The notes: a model not told the origin generated them from the letters alone. Shown: positions 9,689 to 18,583, counted from the stretch's first letter. The stretch: 64,000 bases of DNA from Alistipes indistinctus YIT 12060 (GCF_025144995.1 NZ_CP102250.1:2790001-2854000); one strand, 5' to 3'. Numbers and translations: made by a program.

Positions 9689-9861
9689 TATTTCGATTGT
9701 AAAGGATGCTTCCATCTTCCTTAGCTGTAATTTATAGTACACGCTGTCCCGATTAGTGTGGGGCCTCGCGGAAGGGAGATGCTGTCCTGTCCTGTCCTGG
9801 GCCGTGATAATATCCGGACGGAGTCCGGTCTGAACTTCGCCGACACGGTTAGGAAAATACA

Positions 9862-9895
9862 AAACCGACCCGAATCATTGTTTCCGGGTCGGTTT
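9862..9895 (-). terminator. probable terminator of the 9991-10800 gene
   Basis: AAACCGACCCG (9862-9872) pairs with CGGGTCGGTTT (9885-9895) with a 12-base loop. On the minus strand a TTTTG tract follows. The remaining 9689-9990 stretch holds only three tandem CCTGT units near 9784 and one short CCGGAC palindrome at 9814-9828. Confidence 0.7.
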
Positions 9896-9990
9896 GACAA
9901 CTCTATTCGATTAACTATTTTCGGTTGTAAAACGGCATGTCCCCTGCACAAAGCCGGGAATCTTCGGGATGTTATGTGTGAAAATAGAAC

Positions 9991-10800
9991 TTAGTTTGTC
10001 GGTATGTCCTCTGCCGTCAAGTCGACTTGCTGTGTGTACCAAAGCCAGATGGTAGCGAGTTGTTCGATGCGGATCGCCGCACCGGGTTTGATGACGAATT
10101 CGCTGACCCCGACCGAAGAGTAAGGGTTGCCCCAGTCGTAGGTGTAACCCAATTGCGTCCATGGATAAGGCGGGTCGGAAGTGTAAGTCGTACTGCGCAG
10201 GTGCTCGATCCATTGCTTGTGTCCGGGATCGACCTGTTGCGGAAATTTCACCGTCGAGAAATGGTTGTGCACGTCGGGATCCGGTGTCGGGCGCACCAAT
10301 TGTGAGACTGGCACCCAGAACTGGACGATGTATCCGTAATCAGCCTGCGGCGGTAATCCTAATATTTGCTTAATGCGCATTGCGGCCGAGAGCGAATCGA
10401 GCAACGGTTGGTTGTGCATCACCATGCCCAACTCGGGAGAGAGGCTGACCCAGATCGCTTCGTCACGTGATGCAGGCGCCTGTTTGGCGGCTTTGCCCGT
10501 CCATTTCGGCAGGTCTTTCGTCTGGATGGCGGCTACCACCAGTACGAGGGAGTCTCCTCTGCGGTCCACCCACGGATCATCGACGCTCCACAGGCGGTCG
10601 GACATTTTACCCGGCGTGATTTCCTGGGCTTCTTTCACCGCTTTTTGATAGATATTTTGTAGCCGGGCATTTACCCTGCGGGCTTCTCGTACGGTCAGGC
10701 CGGAAAAAGGCAGGGACTCTCCACCCGGGATTTGTTCCTGTGCAAAACCGGGTTGGAGCAGCAACGAGACTCCCAAAACCAGTAGCGGCAGCTTTTTCAT
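9991..10800 (-). CDS. secreted protein of unknown function
   Basis: Starting at the ATG at 10800, the 269-residue product begins MKKLPLLVLGVSLLLQPGFAQ, a clear Sec signal peptide cleaved near FAQ. It is therefore periplasmic or secreted. An upstream in-frame ATG at 10836 would put 12 polar residues before the signal and is less likely. The mature protein is soluble, rich in Trp, Pro and Asp, with an N-terminal helix (about 35-65) and no domain I recognise. A near-consensus -7 box, TTTCTTTG, lies at 10843-10850 on the same strand. The gene is divergent from the GH2-like gene. Confidence 0.75.
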   Translation of the reverse strand: MKKLPLLVLGVSLLLQPGFAQEQIPGGESLPFSGLTVREARRVNARLQNIYQKAVKEAQEITPGKMSDRLWSVDDPWVDRRGDSLVLVVAAIQTKDLPKWTGKAAKQAPASRDEAIWVSLSPELGMVMHNQPLLDSLSAAMRIKQILGLPPQADYGYIVQFWVPVSQLVRPTPDPDVHNHFSTVKFPQQVDPGHKQWIEHLRSTTYTSDPPYPWTQLGYTYDWGNPYSSVGVSEFVIKPGAAIRIEQLATIWLWYTQQVDLTAEDIPTN

Positions 10801-10890
10801 TTGCTTTGTTTTTAATTGTCCGTAGATACTTGTCAATACCTACAAAGAAAGGAAATATTTCGGTAGGGGCGTTCGTCCTTGGGAGATTCA

Positions 10891-10922
10891 TTTGTTAAAT
10901 TGATAAAAAAAATGGATTTTTG
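10891..10922 (+). promoter_or_regulatory. promoter TTTG-N20-GATTTTTG for the GH2-like gene and rlmH
   Basis: TTTG (10891-10894) and GATTTTTG (10915-10922, one mismatch to TAnnTTTG) are 20 bases apart. The predicted start near 10928 lies after upstream in-frame starts and before the ATG at 10948, so it also fixes the translation start. Confidence 0.5.
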
Positions 10923-10947
10923 TACGATCCAAATCGCATACGTTCGC

Positions 10948-12573
10948 ATGAAACATATCCTCAGCTATACTTTGCTTGCCTGTACCTTGCTGCCGGTTTC
11001 CCCGTTGGTTGCCCAAATGACTGTTAACGACATCGCTCCGGTATCGCCTGTTCCGGTTTCGGCGTTGCCATCCTGGGCGGATCCGTCGCATGCCTCTGAA
11101 GGAAAAGCTGCTCCGCGGCAGGAGTTTATCAGCTATTCGTCCCGGGAACTGGCTGAAAAGGACGATATGAACGATGCCCCGCACTACCTGCCGTTGGCCG
11201 GGAAATGGCGTGTGAATTATTCGACCACCGCCCAGGGAGGTGAAGCGGGTTTTTATCAGCCTCGGTTTTCGATTGCCGGGTGGGATGAAACCGACCTGCC
11301 CAATGCAGCCAAAGCCGCCGGAATCTCTCCGCTTGCCGGGTTGGTACCCCCGCAGTTGCCCGCAGAAAATCCGCTGGTGCAATACCGGGCGGCATTCGAT
11401 GTGCCTTATTTGTGGCTCGACCGCGATATGTATATTCACATCGAAGGGGTTGGAAGCGCTTATGCCTTATATATCAACGGACAGCGTGTCGGTTACAGTA
11501 ATGACAGCCGCACGCCGGCCGAGTATAATATTTCGGATGCCGTAACGGACGGGATCAATTCGATTGCGATCGAAGTGTACGGTTTCTCACAGGGGAGCTG
11601 GATGGAAACGTCGATTCCGCCGCTGGTTGCCGGTACCCTCGGCAATATTTATATCTATTCGCAGCCGAAACTGAGGATCGAGGATTTCGTCGTCCGGGCC
11701 AAACTCGATTCGGCCCGCGTCAACGGCATCGTTTGGATCACGGCCATCATGTCCAACAGCTACCGCAGTGCGGAGAAGATCACTTTCGGTTACGATATTT
11801 ATTCGCCGGAAGGCAAGTTGTTAACCTACAATATGCTCGAAACCGAGGTGGAACCCGAAGGATACGACACGCTCCGCTTCAAAGAGTACATTTATCCGAG
11901 TGTAAAGAAAATGTGGTCGCCGCAAGCGCCGAACCTGTACCGTATGATGCTCTATGTCCGGCGCGACGGGCGTATTACCGAGTATATCCCTTTCAAGTTC
12001 GGATTTAACATTACCGAACTGGAAGACGGCGTGCTGGTGATTAACGGACGTAAGGCGGAGTTGAATATCGCCGCTTACAATGCCGCGGCCGATGAGGCTG
12101 CCACGGCAAGTGAGCTTCGCAGCCTCAAACAGCAGAAATACAATACGGTTTGCGTATCCTATCCGCAACCGCGCTGGTTCTACGAGCTTTGCGACAAGAT
12201 CGGCATTTATGTGATCGACCAGGCCAATATCAACAGCGGTTACCGCAAGGACGACCGTAATGTGGGCGGTGCCGTGGCCAACGATCCGCGTTTCCTGCCC
12301 GATTTCATCGACCGGGTCGCATATATGCGCGGACGTTCTAAAAATTATACGTCGCTGATCGCGCTGTCGATGGGGGGCGAAAGCGGCAACGGCTACAACT
12401 TCTACAAGGCTTACCAGTGGCTTAAGGGGGCGGATACGCTGCATCCGGTTACCTACCGTGATGTGCAGGGTGAGTGGAACAGTGATTTCTCATTCCCCGG
12501 AGCCGAGGATGTACAGCGTTTCCTGAACGAGAACTCCGTGGTCAGGAAGAATCCCAAGAATGCCCGCCGCTGA
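10948..12573 (+). CDS. truncated glycoside hydrolase family 2-like protein, probably inactive
   Basis: A signal peptide (MKHILSYTLLACTLLPVSPLVAQ is split by cleavage near VAQ) leads into a GH2 sugar-binding jelly roll (about 60-235), an immunoglobulin-like GH2 domain (about 235-340) and the start of a TIM barrel. The segment LSMGGESGNGYNFYKAYQW corresponds to the acid/base region of beta-galactosidases. The usual Asn-Glu-Ser reads Gly-Glu-Ser here, with Glu478. The 541-residue protein stops about 60 residues later, before the region that carries the nucleophile, whereas family members run to roughly 1000 residues. Sugar binding may remain, but hydrolysis is doubtful. Its stop codon overlaps the rlmH start by one base, so the two are translationally coupled. 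Confidence 0.78.
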   Translation: MKHILSYTLLACTLLPVSPLVAQMTVNDIAPVSPVPVSALPSWADPSHASEGKAAPRQEFISYSSRELAEKDDMNDAPHYLPLAGKWRVNYSTTAQGGEAGFYQPRFSIAGWDETDLPNAAKAAGISPLAGLVPPQLPAENPLVQYRAAFDVPYLWLDRDMYIHIEGVGSAYALYINGQRVGYSNDSRTPAEYNISDAVTDGINSIAIEVYGFSQGSWMETSIPPLVAGTLGNIYIYSQPKLRIEDFVVRAKLDSARVNGIVWITAIMSNSYRSAEKITFGYDIYSPEGKLLTYNMLETEVEPEGYDTLRFKEYIYPSVKKMWSPQAPNLYRMMLYVRRDGRITEYIPFKFGFNITELEDGVLVINGRKAELNIAAYNAAADEAATASELRSLKQQKYNTVCVSYPQPRWFYELCDKIGIYVIDQANINSGYRKDDRNVGGAVANDPRFLPDFIDRVAYMRGRSKNYTSLIALSMGGESGNGYNFYKAYQWLKGADTLHPVTYRDVQGEWNSDFSFPGAEDVQRFLNENSVVRKNPKNARR

Positions 12574-13046
12574 TGAACATCGACCTGATTGTCGTCGGCA
12601 AAACCGACTCGCCGCAAATCGAGGCGTTACTGGCAGACTACCTCAAACGACTGAATTATTACGCCAAAGTTACCTTGATCGTCCTGCCTGATCCGAAGAA
12701 CCGCAAAACGGTCTCGGCTGAAAGCCAGAAGAGGCAGGAGGGCGAGGCGCTGTTGCGCCGTTTCGGCGACGGAGACGGGGTCGTGTTGTTGGACGAGCGC
12801 GGCGAACAGATGCGGTCAGTCGATTTCTCCGCCTGGGTGCAGAAACGGATGAACAGCGGCCTGAAACGGCTCTGCTTCGTGATCGGCGGACCTTATGGCT
12901 TTTCCAAAGAGGTATATGCCCGCGCCGATGCGAAGATTTCACTGTCAGCGATGACCTTTTCACACCAGATGATCCGCGTGTTGTTTGCGGAGCAGCTTTA
13001 CAGGGCTTTTACCATCCTGAACAACGAACCGTACCACCACGAGTAA
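12573..13046 (+). CDS. rlmH: 23S rRNA (pseudouridine1915-N3)-methyltransferase RlmH
   Basis: The 157-residue protein is a SPOUT-class methyltransferase that methylates pseudouridine 1915 in helix 69 of 23S rRNA. Typical features are the N-terminal MNIDLIVVGKT, the cofactor-knot segment CFVIGGPYGFSKEVYARAD (about 114-132) and the conserved C-terminal SAMTFSHQMIRVLFAEQLYRA tail ending NNEPYHHE. The length is normal for the family. The ATG overlaps the TGA of the GH2-like gene (TGATGA), so expression depends on the promoter at 10891. An intrinsic terminator follows at 13170. Confidence 0.97.
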   Translation: MNIDLIVVGKTDSPQIEALLADYLKRLNYYAKVTLIVLPDPKNRKTVSAESQKRQEGEALLRRFGDGDGVVLLDERGEQMRSVDFSAWVQKRMNSGLKRLCFVIGGPYGFSKEVYARADAKISLSAMTFSHQMIRVLFAEQLYRAFTILNNEPYHHE

Positions 13047-13169
13047 TTTTGTCCGCCTTCCGGCTATGGGGCCTGACCGGCTCGCTGGAATCTGTTCTGG
13101 CAATATTTGCCGGGCATACCGAGTGTGCAATAATTTGGTGTACGATAATTAACCAGTGTAAGATAACTG

Positions 13170-13197
13170 AAAAGCCGGGATTGAAATCCCGGCTTTT
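13170..13197. terminator. intrinsic terminator between rlmH and the NYN-CSD gene
   Basis: AAAGCCGGGAT (13171-13181) pairs with ATCCCGGCTTT (13186-13196) with A and T runs outside, so it can serve the convergent genes on either side. The stretch 13047-13322 holds nothing else. Confidence 0.9.
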
Positions 13198-13322
13198 AGT
13201 ATACCTGTCGTTGGGAATTTTTTAAAGGGAAACTGCGTCGGCCGGTCCGAAACGGTGCGGTCGTTTTTCCTGTTTTATCTTTCTTGCTTGTCGGGTTCTG
13301 GGGATTAACGTTTTGCCGACGA

Positions 13323-14237
13323 TTACATATCCGTTTCGGGATCCTCTTCGGGCGAAGGAACCGGTAATTTGCGGACATGTTTGGCCACATCCTGCTTTTG
13401 CTGGTTCTTTTCGATAATGAATTCCACCGGATCGCCTACGGCCAGGTCGGCGAAATTGCCCTCGACGTCCTGGCAATGGAAAAAGAGGTTGTTGTTGGGG
13501 TATTTGATGAAACCGAAACCGCTTTTAAGGCTGAGGATTTCGCTTACTTCTACCGTGTGTTCCGTCTCCGGGGGACACCCTTCGTTGCAGACGAACAAGT
13601 TGCGGACCACCGGGTTGTTTTGTTCCAGCCCCCGCTCAATCTCCTCGTGCATCGCAATAGGGTAGGTGGCCAGCGAGAGCAATTCGTGCGAAGTTTTGGT
13701 CACCATTTTGATCCCGTCGTCGGTGAGGTATTCGAACTCCCAGCTCAGCAGCATGATGGGTATGCCGGCAGCCCTGATTTTACGCATCAGCGGCGTGTAA
13801 TCGGTATCCGAAACGATCAGTACGATGATGTCGATCGTCCCGCTCAGCACGAGTTCATAAGCTTCGAGCGCCAGCCAGACATCCACCCCGCGTTCTTCCC
13901 TGCGGCCCTGTACATTGCGCAGCGGCAGGTAGTGGGTATTGACTCCTTCGGACATCAGGATGTCGTCGAATACGCGGTCGTTGTACAGTTGGTTGCCTCG
14001 CATAGCTGCTTCAGAAGCATTGAGGCGCCCCCGGAAATAATGTGCGACCGAAATCTGGCATTTGACCGTTTCACAGCCCGCCTCTTCGGCTACACGGTGC
14101 CGGATGAACCGGTGCAGGCCATTCAGGCTCAGCCTTCGCCTTTCGGGGTGGATATAGTTATAGTAGTTGGAGGCGTGCAACAGGAAATTCCCGTCATAAA
14201 ATACGCCGATACGGCAGGAGGTATTGATCGAATTCAT
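13323..14237 (-). CDS. NYN domain ribonuclease-like protein with C-terminal cold-shock domain
   Basis: Residues about 8-190 form a NYN/LabA (DUF88) PIN-like domain. The acidic residues expected to bind metal are in VFYDGNF (about 12-18), RGVDVWLALE (about 117-126) and VSDTDYTPLM (about 142-151). Residues about 230-295 form a cold-shock-type OB fold with RNP1-like GFGFIKY and RNP2-like LFFHC. The likely role is recognition and cleavage of structured RNA in the cytoplasm: the OB fold binds, the NYN domain cuts. Substrate and partner are unknown. The 304-residue gene is monocistronic with a clear minus-strand promoter. Confidence 0.85.
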   Translation of the reverse strand: MNSINTSCRIGVFYDGNFLLHASNYYNYIHPERRRLSLNGLHRFIRHRVAEEAGCETVKCQISVAHYFRGRLNASEAAMRGNQLYNDRVFDDILMSEGVNTHYLPLRNVQGRREERGVDVWLALEAYELVLSGTIDIIVLIVSDTDYTPLMRKIRAAGIPIMLLSWEFEYLTDDGIKMVTKTSHELLSLATYPIAMHEEIERGLEQNNPVVRNLFVCNEGCPPETEHTVEVSEILSLKSGFGFIKYPNNNLFFHCQDVEGNFADLAVGDPVEFIIEKNQQKQDVAKHVRKLPVPSPEEDPETDM

Positions 14238-14320
14238 TCTGACTAATCGCTAATATTGCATAAATCATGTGAAATAAACTCTTCTATGAACCTAGGAAAC
14301 GCTATGCGCTATAAATTATA

Positions 14321-14352
14321 CAAATATACAAATGAAATAGCTAAATATGCAA
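14321..14352 (-). promoter_or_regulatory. promoter TTG-N21-TATATTTG for the NYN-CSD gene
   Basis: On the minus strand TTG (14350-14352) and TATATTTG (14321-14328) are spaced by 21 bases. The -7 box lies about 84 bases before the ATG at 14237. Confidence 0.5.
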
Positions 14353-14449
14353 CTTTAATCCGCTTTTTACTCTGTTTGGACATGAAATTCGCACAAAAAC
14401 GCATGGAAATGTGCCTAAACCTTTTTTGCGGCCAAGCAGTATAAGGCTA

Positions 14450-14480
14450 TTTGCATTAATCTTTAGAAAGATTAACTTTG
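14450..14480 (+). promoter_or_regulatory. promoter TTTG-N19-TAACTTTG for the 14510-19560 gene run
   Basis: TTTG at 14450-14453, exactly 19 bases, then TAACTTTG at 14473-14480: a full match to the Bacteroidetes consensus. It lies 30 bases before the ATG at 14510 and probably drives the following overlapping genes. Confidence 0.8.
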
Positions 14481-14509
14481 AAAAAAATTAATTAACTTAG
14501 GATACAAGG

Positions 14510-15619
14510 ATGGATTTGGATAAGTTGCTGGCGGAACTCGACGGCATCGGCCGCATCGCCCGGAGTTGGAAGGAACAGGATCGGGTAGCTGAAATTGAGC
14601 GGCAAATTATATTGGATAAGCTCCGGCATATTTATGAAAAGGTGATGTTTTCCGGTGGCGTTGAAGTTTGCGAAAGCCCTGCCGGGAAGCAGACGGCACC
14701 GCAAGCGGCAGATCGTGTCGGTGCTGCGGTTGGTGGAGCAGCCGGACCGTCTGAGTCATCTGTACCGATTGTTGAAGCGAATGAACCCCTCCCTGGCGTA
14801 GATGGGAAAATCGCATCCGAAATGTCTGCTGTGACGGATAGGTTTCCACACCCGGAAGTGTTAGATAGGACTGAGGATGCTCAACCGGTTTCAGAGCCCG
14901 AGGCGGAACAAGGCGAGTTTGTTCCGCAGCCGGAAGAACCTGAATCTGTTTCGGGAGAGGCCGAAGCAGGAAATATCGAGGTTTCCATGACGGTCGAAGA
15001 GCATAGCGTCGAACAAAAGCTCTTCAGCGATGAGCCGCTCGTGCGGACCCGGGTGGACAAGCGGGTGATCTTGTCGCTTTACGGCGATGACTCTTCTCCT
15101 CGCAAAACCGTTACCCAGGTTCCTTCCCAATACCGGACCGATGAGCCGCAATCATCCGTGCCGCAATTCCCGTTGCAACCGGACGCCGCCGCCCCGGAAT
15201 CCGTTCCGGTACCAGATCCGGTGATCGAAACGGTCGGTTCTGTCGTGCTTGGGGGCGAAAGCGTTCCGCATGTCGAAATCCCGCACAAAAAGGTGCTCGG
15301 AGAAACCCTCGCCAACCAGACGGCGGCTGTCAACGAAGTGATCGGTAAAAAGGCCGCTCACACGGATGTCGCATCCCGCCTGCGGGCGAGCCAGATCACG
15401 GATTTGAGGCACAGCATCGGTATCAACGACCGCTTTTTACTGATTCGCGACCTGTTCGGCGGTAAAGCGGAAGAGTACGAGCGGGTGATTGATGAATTGG
15501 ACGCCTTTACGGAGCTTGACGATGCGATGATCTATATTCAGGAAAATTTCGAGTGGAATCCCGACTGTGACGGTGCAACGCTGCTGGTGGAACTGCTTGA
15601 ACGTAAACTCGACCGCTGA
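14510..15619 (+). CDS. unknown protein with conserved helical ends and acidic linker
   Basis: The 369-residue protein is not one I can name. Residues 1-50 are predicted helical and charged. Residues about 60-280 are low-complexity, rich in Pro, Glu, Ser and Val, and probably disordered. The last 90 residues are compact (LRASQITDLRHSIGINDRF then LLIRDLFGGKAEEYERVIDE), helical and end at LLERKLDR. This tail resembles a domain I associate with Bacteroidales hypothetical proteins. There is no signal peptide or membrane segment. The stop overlaps the rsmI start (TGATGG), so the two are translationally coupled; a link to ribosome maturation is only a guess from context. Confidence 0.7.
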   Translation: MDLDKLLAELDGIGRIARSWKEQDRVAEIERQIILDKLRHIYEKVMFSGGVEVCESPAGKQTAPQAADRVGAAVGGAAGPSESSVPIVEANEPLPGVDGKIASEMSAVTDRFPHPEVLDRTEDAQPVSEPEAEQGEFVPQPEEPESVSGEAEAGNIEVSMTVEEHSVEQKLFSDEPLVRTRVDKRVILSLYGDDSSPRKTVTQVPSQYRTDEPQSSVPQFPLQPDAAAPESVPVPDPVIETVGSVVLGGESVPHVEIPHKKVLGETLANQTAAVNEVIGKKAAHTDVASRLRASQITDLRHSIGINDRFLLIRDLFGGKAEEYERVIDELDAFTELDDAMIYIQENFEWNPDCDGATLLVELLERKLDR

Positions 15620-16362
15620 TGGGCAAGCTTTTTCTGGTGCCTACGCCGATCGGCAATCTCGACGACATTACCTTGCGGGCGATCAAAGTGTTATCGTCGG
15701 CCGATATCGTGTTGGCCGAAGATACCCGCACTACGCAGGTGTTGCTGAAGCATTTGGGGTTGGACAAGAAGCTCTGGAGCCATCACAAATTCAACGAACA
15801 TGCAGCGGTCGAATCCGTTGCTGCGACGATTGCCGCCGGAGAGACGGTGGCGTTGGTGTCGGATGCGGGGACACCGGGAATTTCCGATCCCGGGTTCCTG
15901 TTGGTGCGCACCTGTCTCGAACATGGCATCGAAGTGGAAACTCTTCCCGGTGCGACGGCTTTTGTCCCGGCGCTGGTCAACAGCGGTTTCCCCTGCGACC
16001 GGTTCTGTTTCGAAGGTTTCCTGCCCCCGAAAAAGGGGCGTTCGCGGCGGTTGCAGCAACTCGCCGATGAGGAGCGGACGATGATTTTTTATGAATCTCC
16101 CTACCGTTTGGTCAAAACGCTGGCCCAGTTTGCCGAGTTGTTCGGCCCGGACCGCGAAGCTTCCGTTTCGCGGGAGCTGACCAAAAAGTTCGAAGAGAAT
16201 GTTCGTGGCACGTTGCGGGAACTGATCGTTCACTTTTCTGCCCGGGAGGTGAAAGGGGAGATTGTAATCGTCCTCGGAGGCAAACCCCGCAAAGCGAAAC
16301 GGGAGGATGCCGATAATGGTGCGGTAGACGATGCGGAGGAGAACGGTTTACAGGAGGATTGA
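15619..16362 (+). CDS. rsmI: 16S rRNA (cytidine1402-2'-O)-methyltransferase RsmI
   Basis: RsmI methylates the ribose of C1402 in the decoding centre of 16S rRNA. It is a tetrapyrrole-methylase-fold enzyme. The sequence shows VPTPIGNLDDITLRA at 7-21, LAEDTRTT (about 32-39), VSDAGTPGISDPG (about 80-92), PGATAFVPALVNSG (about 112-125) and FYESPYRL (about 155-162), all family signatures. The C-terminal about 25 residues are an acidic, probably disordered extension. It begins within the stop codon of the preceding unknown gene and is followed after 39 bases by the DUF389 gene. Confidence 0.97.
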   Translation: MGKLFLVPTPIGNLDDITLRAIKVLSSADIVLAEDTRTTQVLLKHLGLDKKLWSHHKFNEHAAVESVAATIAAGETVALVSDAGTPGISDPGFLLVRTCLEHGIEVETLPGATAFVPALVNSGFPCDRFCFEGFLPPKKGRSRRLQQLADEERTMIFYESPYRLVKTLAQFAELFGPDREASVSRELTKKFEENVRGTLRELIVHFSAREVKGEIVIVLGGKPRKAKREDADNGAVDDAEENGLQED

Positions 16363-16401
16363 CCGTGTTGACACGATTTATTATGGAACACGAAAGCAGC
16401 A

Positions 16402-17814
16402 ATGACGGCGACAGAAGAAAAAAATACGACCGGAAATTCAGGAGGAAGCGGGGCTGAGGCCAACCCCACGTCCTCTCCCTCGTGGCGCGGCTTCCGCCGC
16501 TTCGTGCGCGGTCGCTTTGATTTGAGCGAGGACAAGGCATCCGAGAGCGAAGTGATCGAAAATATTCGCAAAGGGATCGAGTTTAAAGGAACGAACCTGT
16601 GGGTATTGGTGTTTGCGACCTTCATCGCATCGTTGGGACTGAACGTCAATTCGACCGCCGTGATTATCGGCGCGATGTTGATCTCGCCGTTGATGGGACC
16701 GATTATGGGGATCGGGCTCTCGGTCGGAATCAACGATTTCGAACTGATGAAGCGCTCGCTGCGCAACTTCGGGTTCATGGTGCTGGTCAGTATCGCTACA
16801 TCGACTTTTTATTTTGTGATTTCACCGCTGAGTAATGCGCAAAGCGAACTGCTGGCCCGCACGGTGCCGACTACGTACGACGTATTGATCGCGCTGTTCG
16901 GCGGTTTGGCCGGGATCGTAGCCCAGTCGCGCAAGGACCGTACCTCGACGGTCATCCCGGGCGTTGCGATCGCAACGGCCTTGATGCCGCCGCTCTGTAC
17001 GGCCGGGTTCGGACTGGCCACGCTCCAGTTCAAGTACTTTATCGGGGCGTTCTACCTCTTTTTTATCAATACCGTCTTCATTGCGATCGCTACCTACATG
17101 GTGGTTCGTTTCCTCAAATACGAGAAGCATAGTTTCCTCGACTCCAAAAAGGAACGGAAGGTACGCCGTTCGATGGTGCTGATCGTGTTGGTCACGTTGA
17201 TCCCCAGTGTGGTAATCGGTTATCGCATTGTCAAGCGCAGCGTTTTCGAAGCTAATGCCGACCGTTATGTCGCCACGGTGATGAAGTTCCCGCAGGCGCA
17301 GGTGGTCGATTACAGCCGTATGCTGCGTGCCGACGGCAGCAGTTATATCGATGTGGTACTGGTCGGCGAACCTGTATCGGAGGATGCGATCGACAACGCC
17401 CGGCTGCAAATGTCCGGTTATGGGCTGCTCGGCACCGAATTGATCGTGCACCAGGCGGGCGAGCGCGGTACGGACGATCTCTCGATGCTTTCGTCGGGCT
17501 ACCGCGACCTGCTGTCGGAGAAGAACCGGCGTATCGACGAACTTCTGCAACGGGTTTCTACACTGAAGAACGATTCGTTGCCTGCCCGTGAGATGAGCCG
17601 TGAGATCGCAGCATTGCTGCCCGGTACGACCCGGGCTTTTGTTTCCCGCGAAATGACTTACACGGCGGAAGGAGCCGTAGCCGATACCATTGTGGTCTGC
17701 CTGCTCCAAAACGACCGGAAGCTGACGGCGGATGAACGCGGCCGTATCGAGAAATGGTTGCAGACCCGCACGGGTACCCAAAAGATTAAACTATACCTGG
17801 AAAATGGATTATAA
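16402..17814 (+). CDS. DUF389 family membrane protein
   Basis: After a polar 70-residue N-terminus comes the DUF389 membrane domain (about 70-300). It contains LWVLVFATFIASLGLNVNS, the conserved AVIIGAMLISPLMGPI and GLAGIVAQSRKDRTSTVIPG, and about six transmembrane segments. The C-terminal about 170 residues form a soluble, partly coiled domain (SEKNRRIDELLQRVSTLKND near 375-395). The protein is expected in the inner membrane. DUF389 proteins have no settled function; a transport role is often suggested. The gene overlaps the inositol-phosphatase start by 11 bases. Confidence 0.88.
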   Translation: MTATEEKNTTGNSGGSGAEANPTSSPSWRGFRRFVRGRFDLSEDKASESEVIENIRKGIEFKGTNLWVLVFATFIASLGLNVNSTAVIIGAMLISPLMGPIMGIGLSVGINDFELMKRSLRNFGFMVLVSIATSTFYFVISPLSNAQSELLARTVPTTYDVLIALFGGLAGIVAQSRKDRTSTVIPGVAIATALMPPLCTAGFGLATLQFKYFIGAFYLFFINTVFIAIATYMVVRFLKYEKHSFLDSKKERKVRRSMVLIVLVTLIPSVVIGYRIVKRSVFEANADRYVATVMKFPQAQVVDYSRMLRADGSSYIDVVLVGEPVSEDAIDNARLQMSGYGLLGTELIVHQAGERGTDDLSMLSSGYRDLLSEKNRRIDELLQRVSTLKNDSLPAREMSREIAALLPGTTRAFVSREMTYTAEGAVADTIVVCLLQNDRKLTADERGRIEKWLQTRTGTQKIKLYLENGL

Positions 17815-18583
17815 AGCGCTTTGCATGTCGGTATGCGAGATTGCCCGCGAGGCCGGAGAGTACATTACCCGGCAGCGGGAGACGTTCACATTTGCCGATG
17901 TCGAGTTCAAAGGGACGCAGAATATGGTCTCTTATGTGGATAAACAGACCGAGATGATGATCGTTTCGCGCCTCAGGGAGTTGACCCCCGAAGCGGGTTA
18001 TATTACCGAGGAGGGCACGATCGAAGCATCGGAAGATGCATCCCTGCGGTGGATTGTCGATCCGCTGGACGGTACGACCAATTTTATTCACGGTCTGGCG
18101 CCCTATTGCGTCAGCATCGGTTTGTTGGAGGACGATGAACTGGTCGTCGGAGTGGTTTATGAAGTCAATTTGCGCGAGATGTTTTATGCGTGGAAGGGAT
18201 CAGCGGCCTATCTGAACGGCCGCGAGATAACCGTGTCGAAAACCGACAGGATGGAAAATGCGCTGATCGGGATCGGATTTCCCTATTCGGCATTGGGGAA
18301 TGAGGACGGTTTTATCGATAAAATGGTCTATTACCAGTTGCATACCAATGGCGTACGCCGGCTCGGATCGGCGGCGGCCGATATCGTTTATACGGCCTGC
18401 GGGCGCTTCGATGCGTTCACCCATCTGAAGCTCTCGCCGTGGGACGTGGCAGGGGGTGCCTTGATTGCCATGCAGGCCGGCGCACGGGTGACCGACTACT
18501 CCGGCGGAGATAATTTTCTGTTCGGACGCGAGATTATCGTCTCGAATCCGTATATTTACGAGGAATTTAAGCAACGGGTTTGA
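17804..18583 (+). CDS. inositol monophosphatase family protein
   Basis: The 259-residue cytoplasmic enzyme belongs to the magnesium-dependent inositol monophosphatase/SuhB family of sugar-phosphate phosphatases. Metal-binding motifs are clear: YITEEGT (about 64-70), WIVDPLDGTTNFIHG (about 82-96) and, near the C-terminus, SPWDVAGGALIAMQAGA (about 208-224). The ATG at 17804 gives MDYKALCMSVCEIARE, the usual start; it lies inside the last codons of the DUF389 gene. The stop overlaps the start of the acyltransferase gene. The true substrate (inositol phosphate, histidinol phosphate or another) cannot be told from sequence. Confidence 0.92.
   Translation: MDYKALCMSVCEIAREAGEYITRQRETFTFADVEFKGTQNMVSYVDKQTEMMIVSRLRELTPEAGYITEEGTIEASEDASLRWIVDPLDGTTNFIHGLAPYCVSIGLLEDDELVVGVVYEVNLREMFYAWKGSAAYLNGREITVSKTDRMENALIGIGFPYSALGNEDGFIDKMVYYQLHTNGVRRLGSAAADIVYTACGRFDAFTHLKLSPWDVAGGALIAMQAGARVTDYSGGDNFLFGREIIVSNPYIYEEFKQRV

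Noticed and set aside
9758-9994. Small frames on both strands between the LRR and secreted-protein genes
   Set aside because: They run across two terminator hairpins and show no conserved feature.
14256-14444. Short + strand frame before the gene at 14510
   Set aside because: It covers the two divergent promoters, has A+T-rich non-coding composition and no ribosome-binding context.
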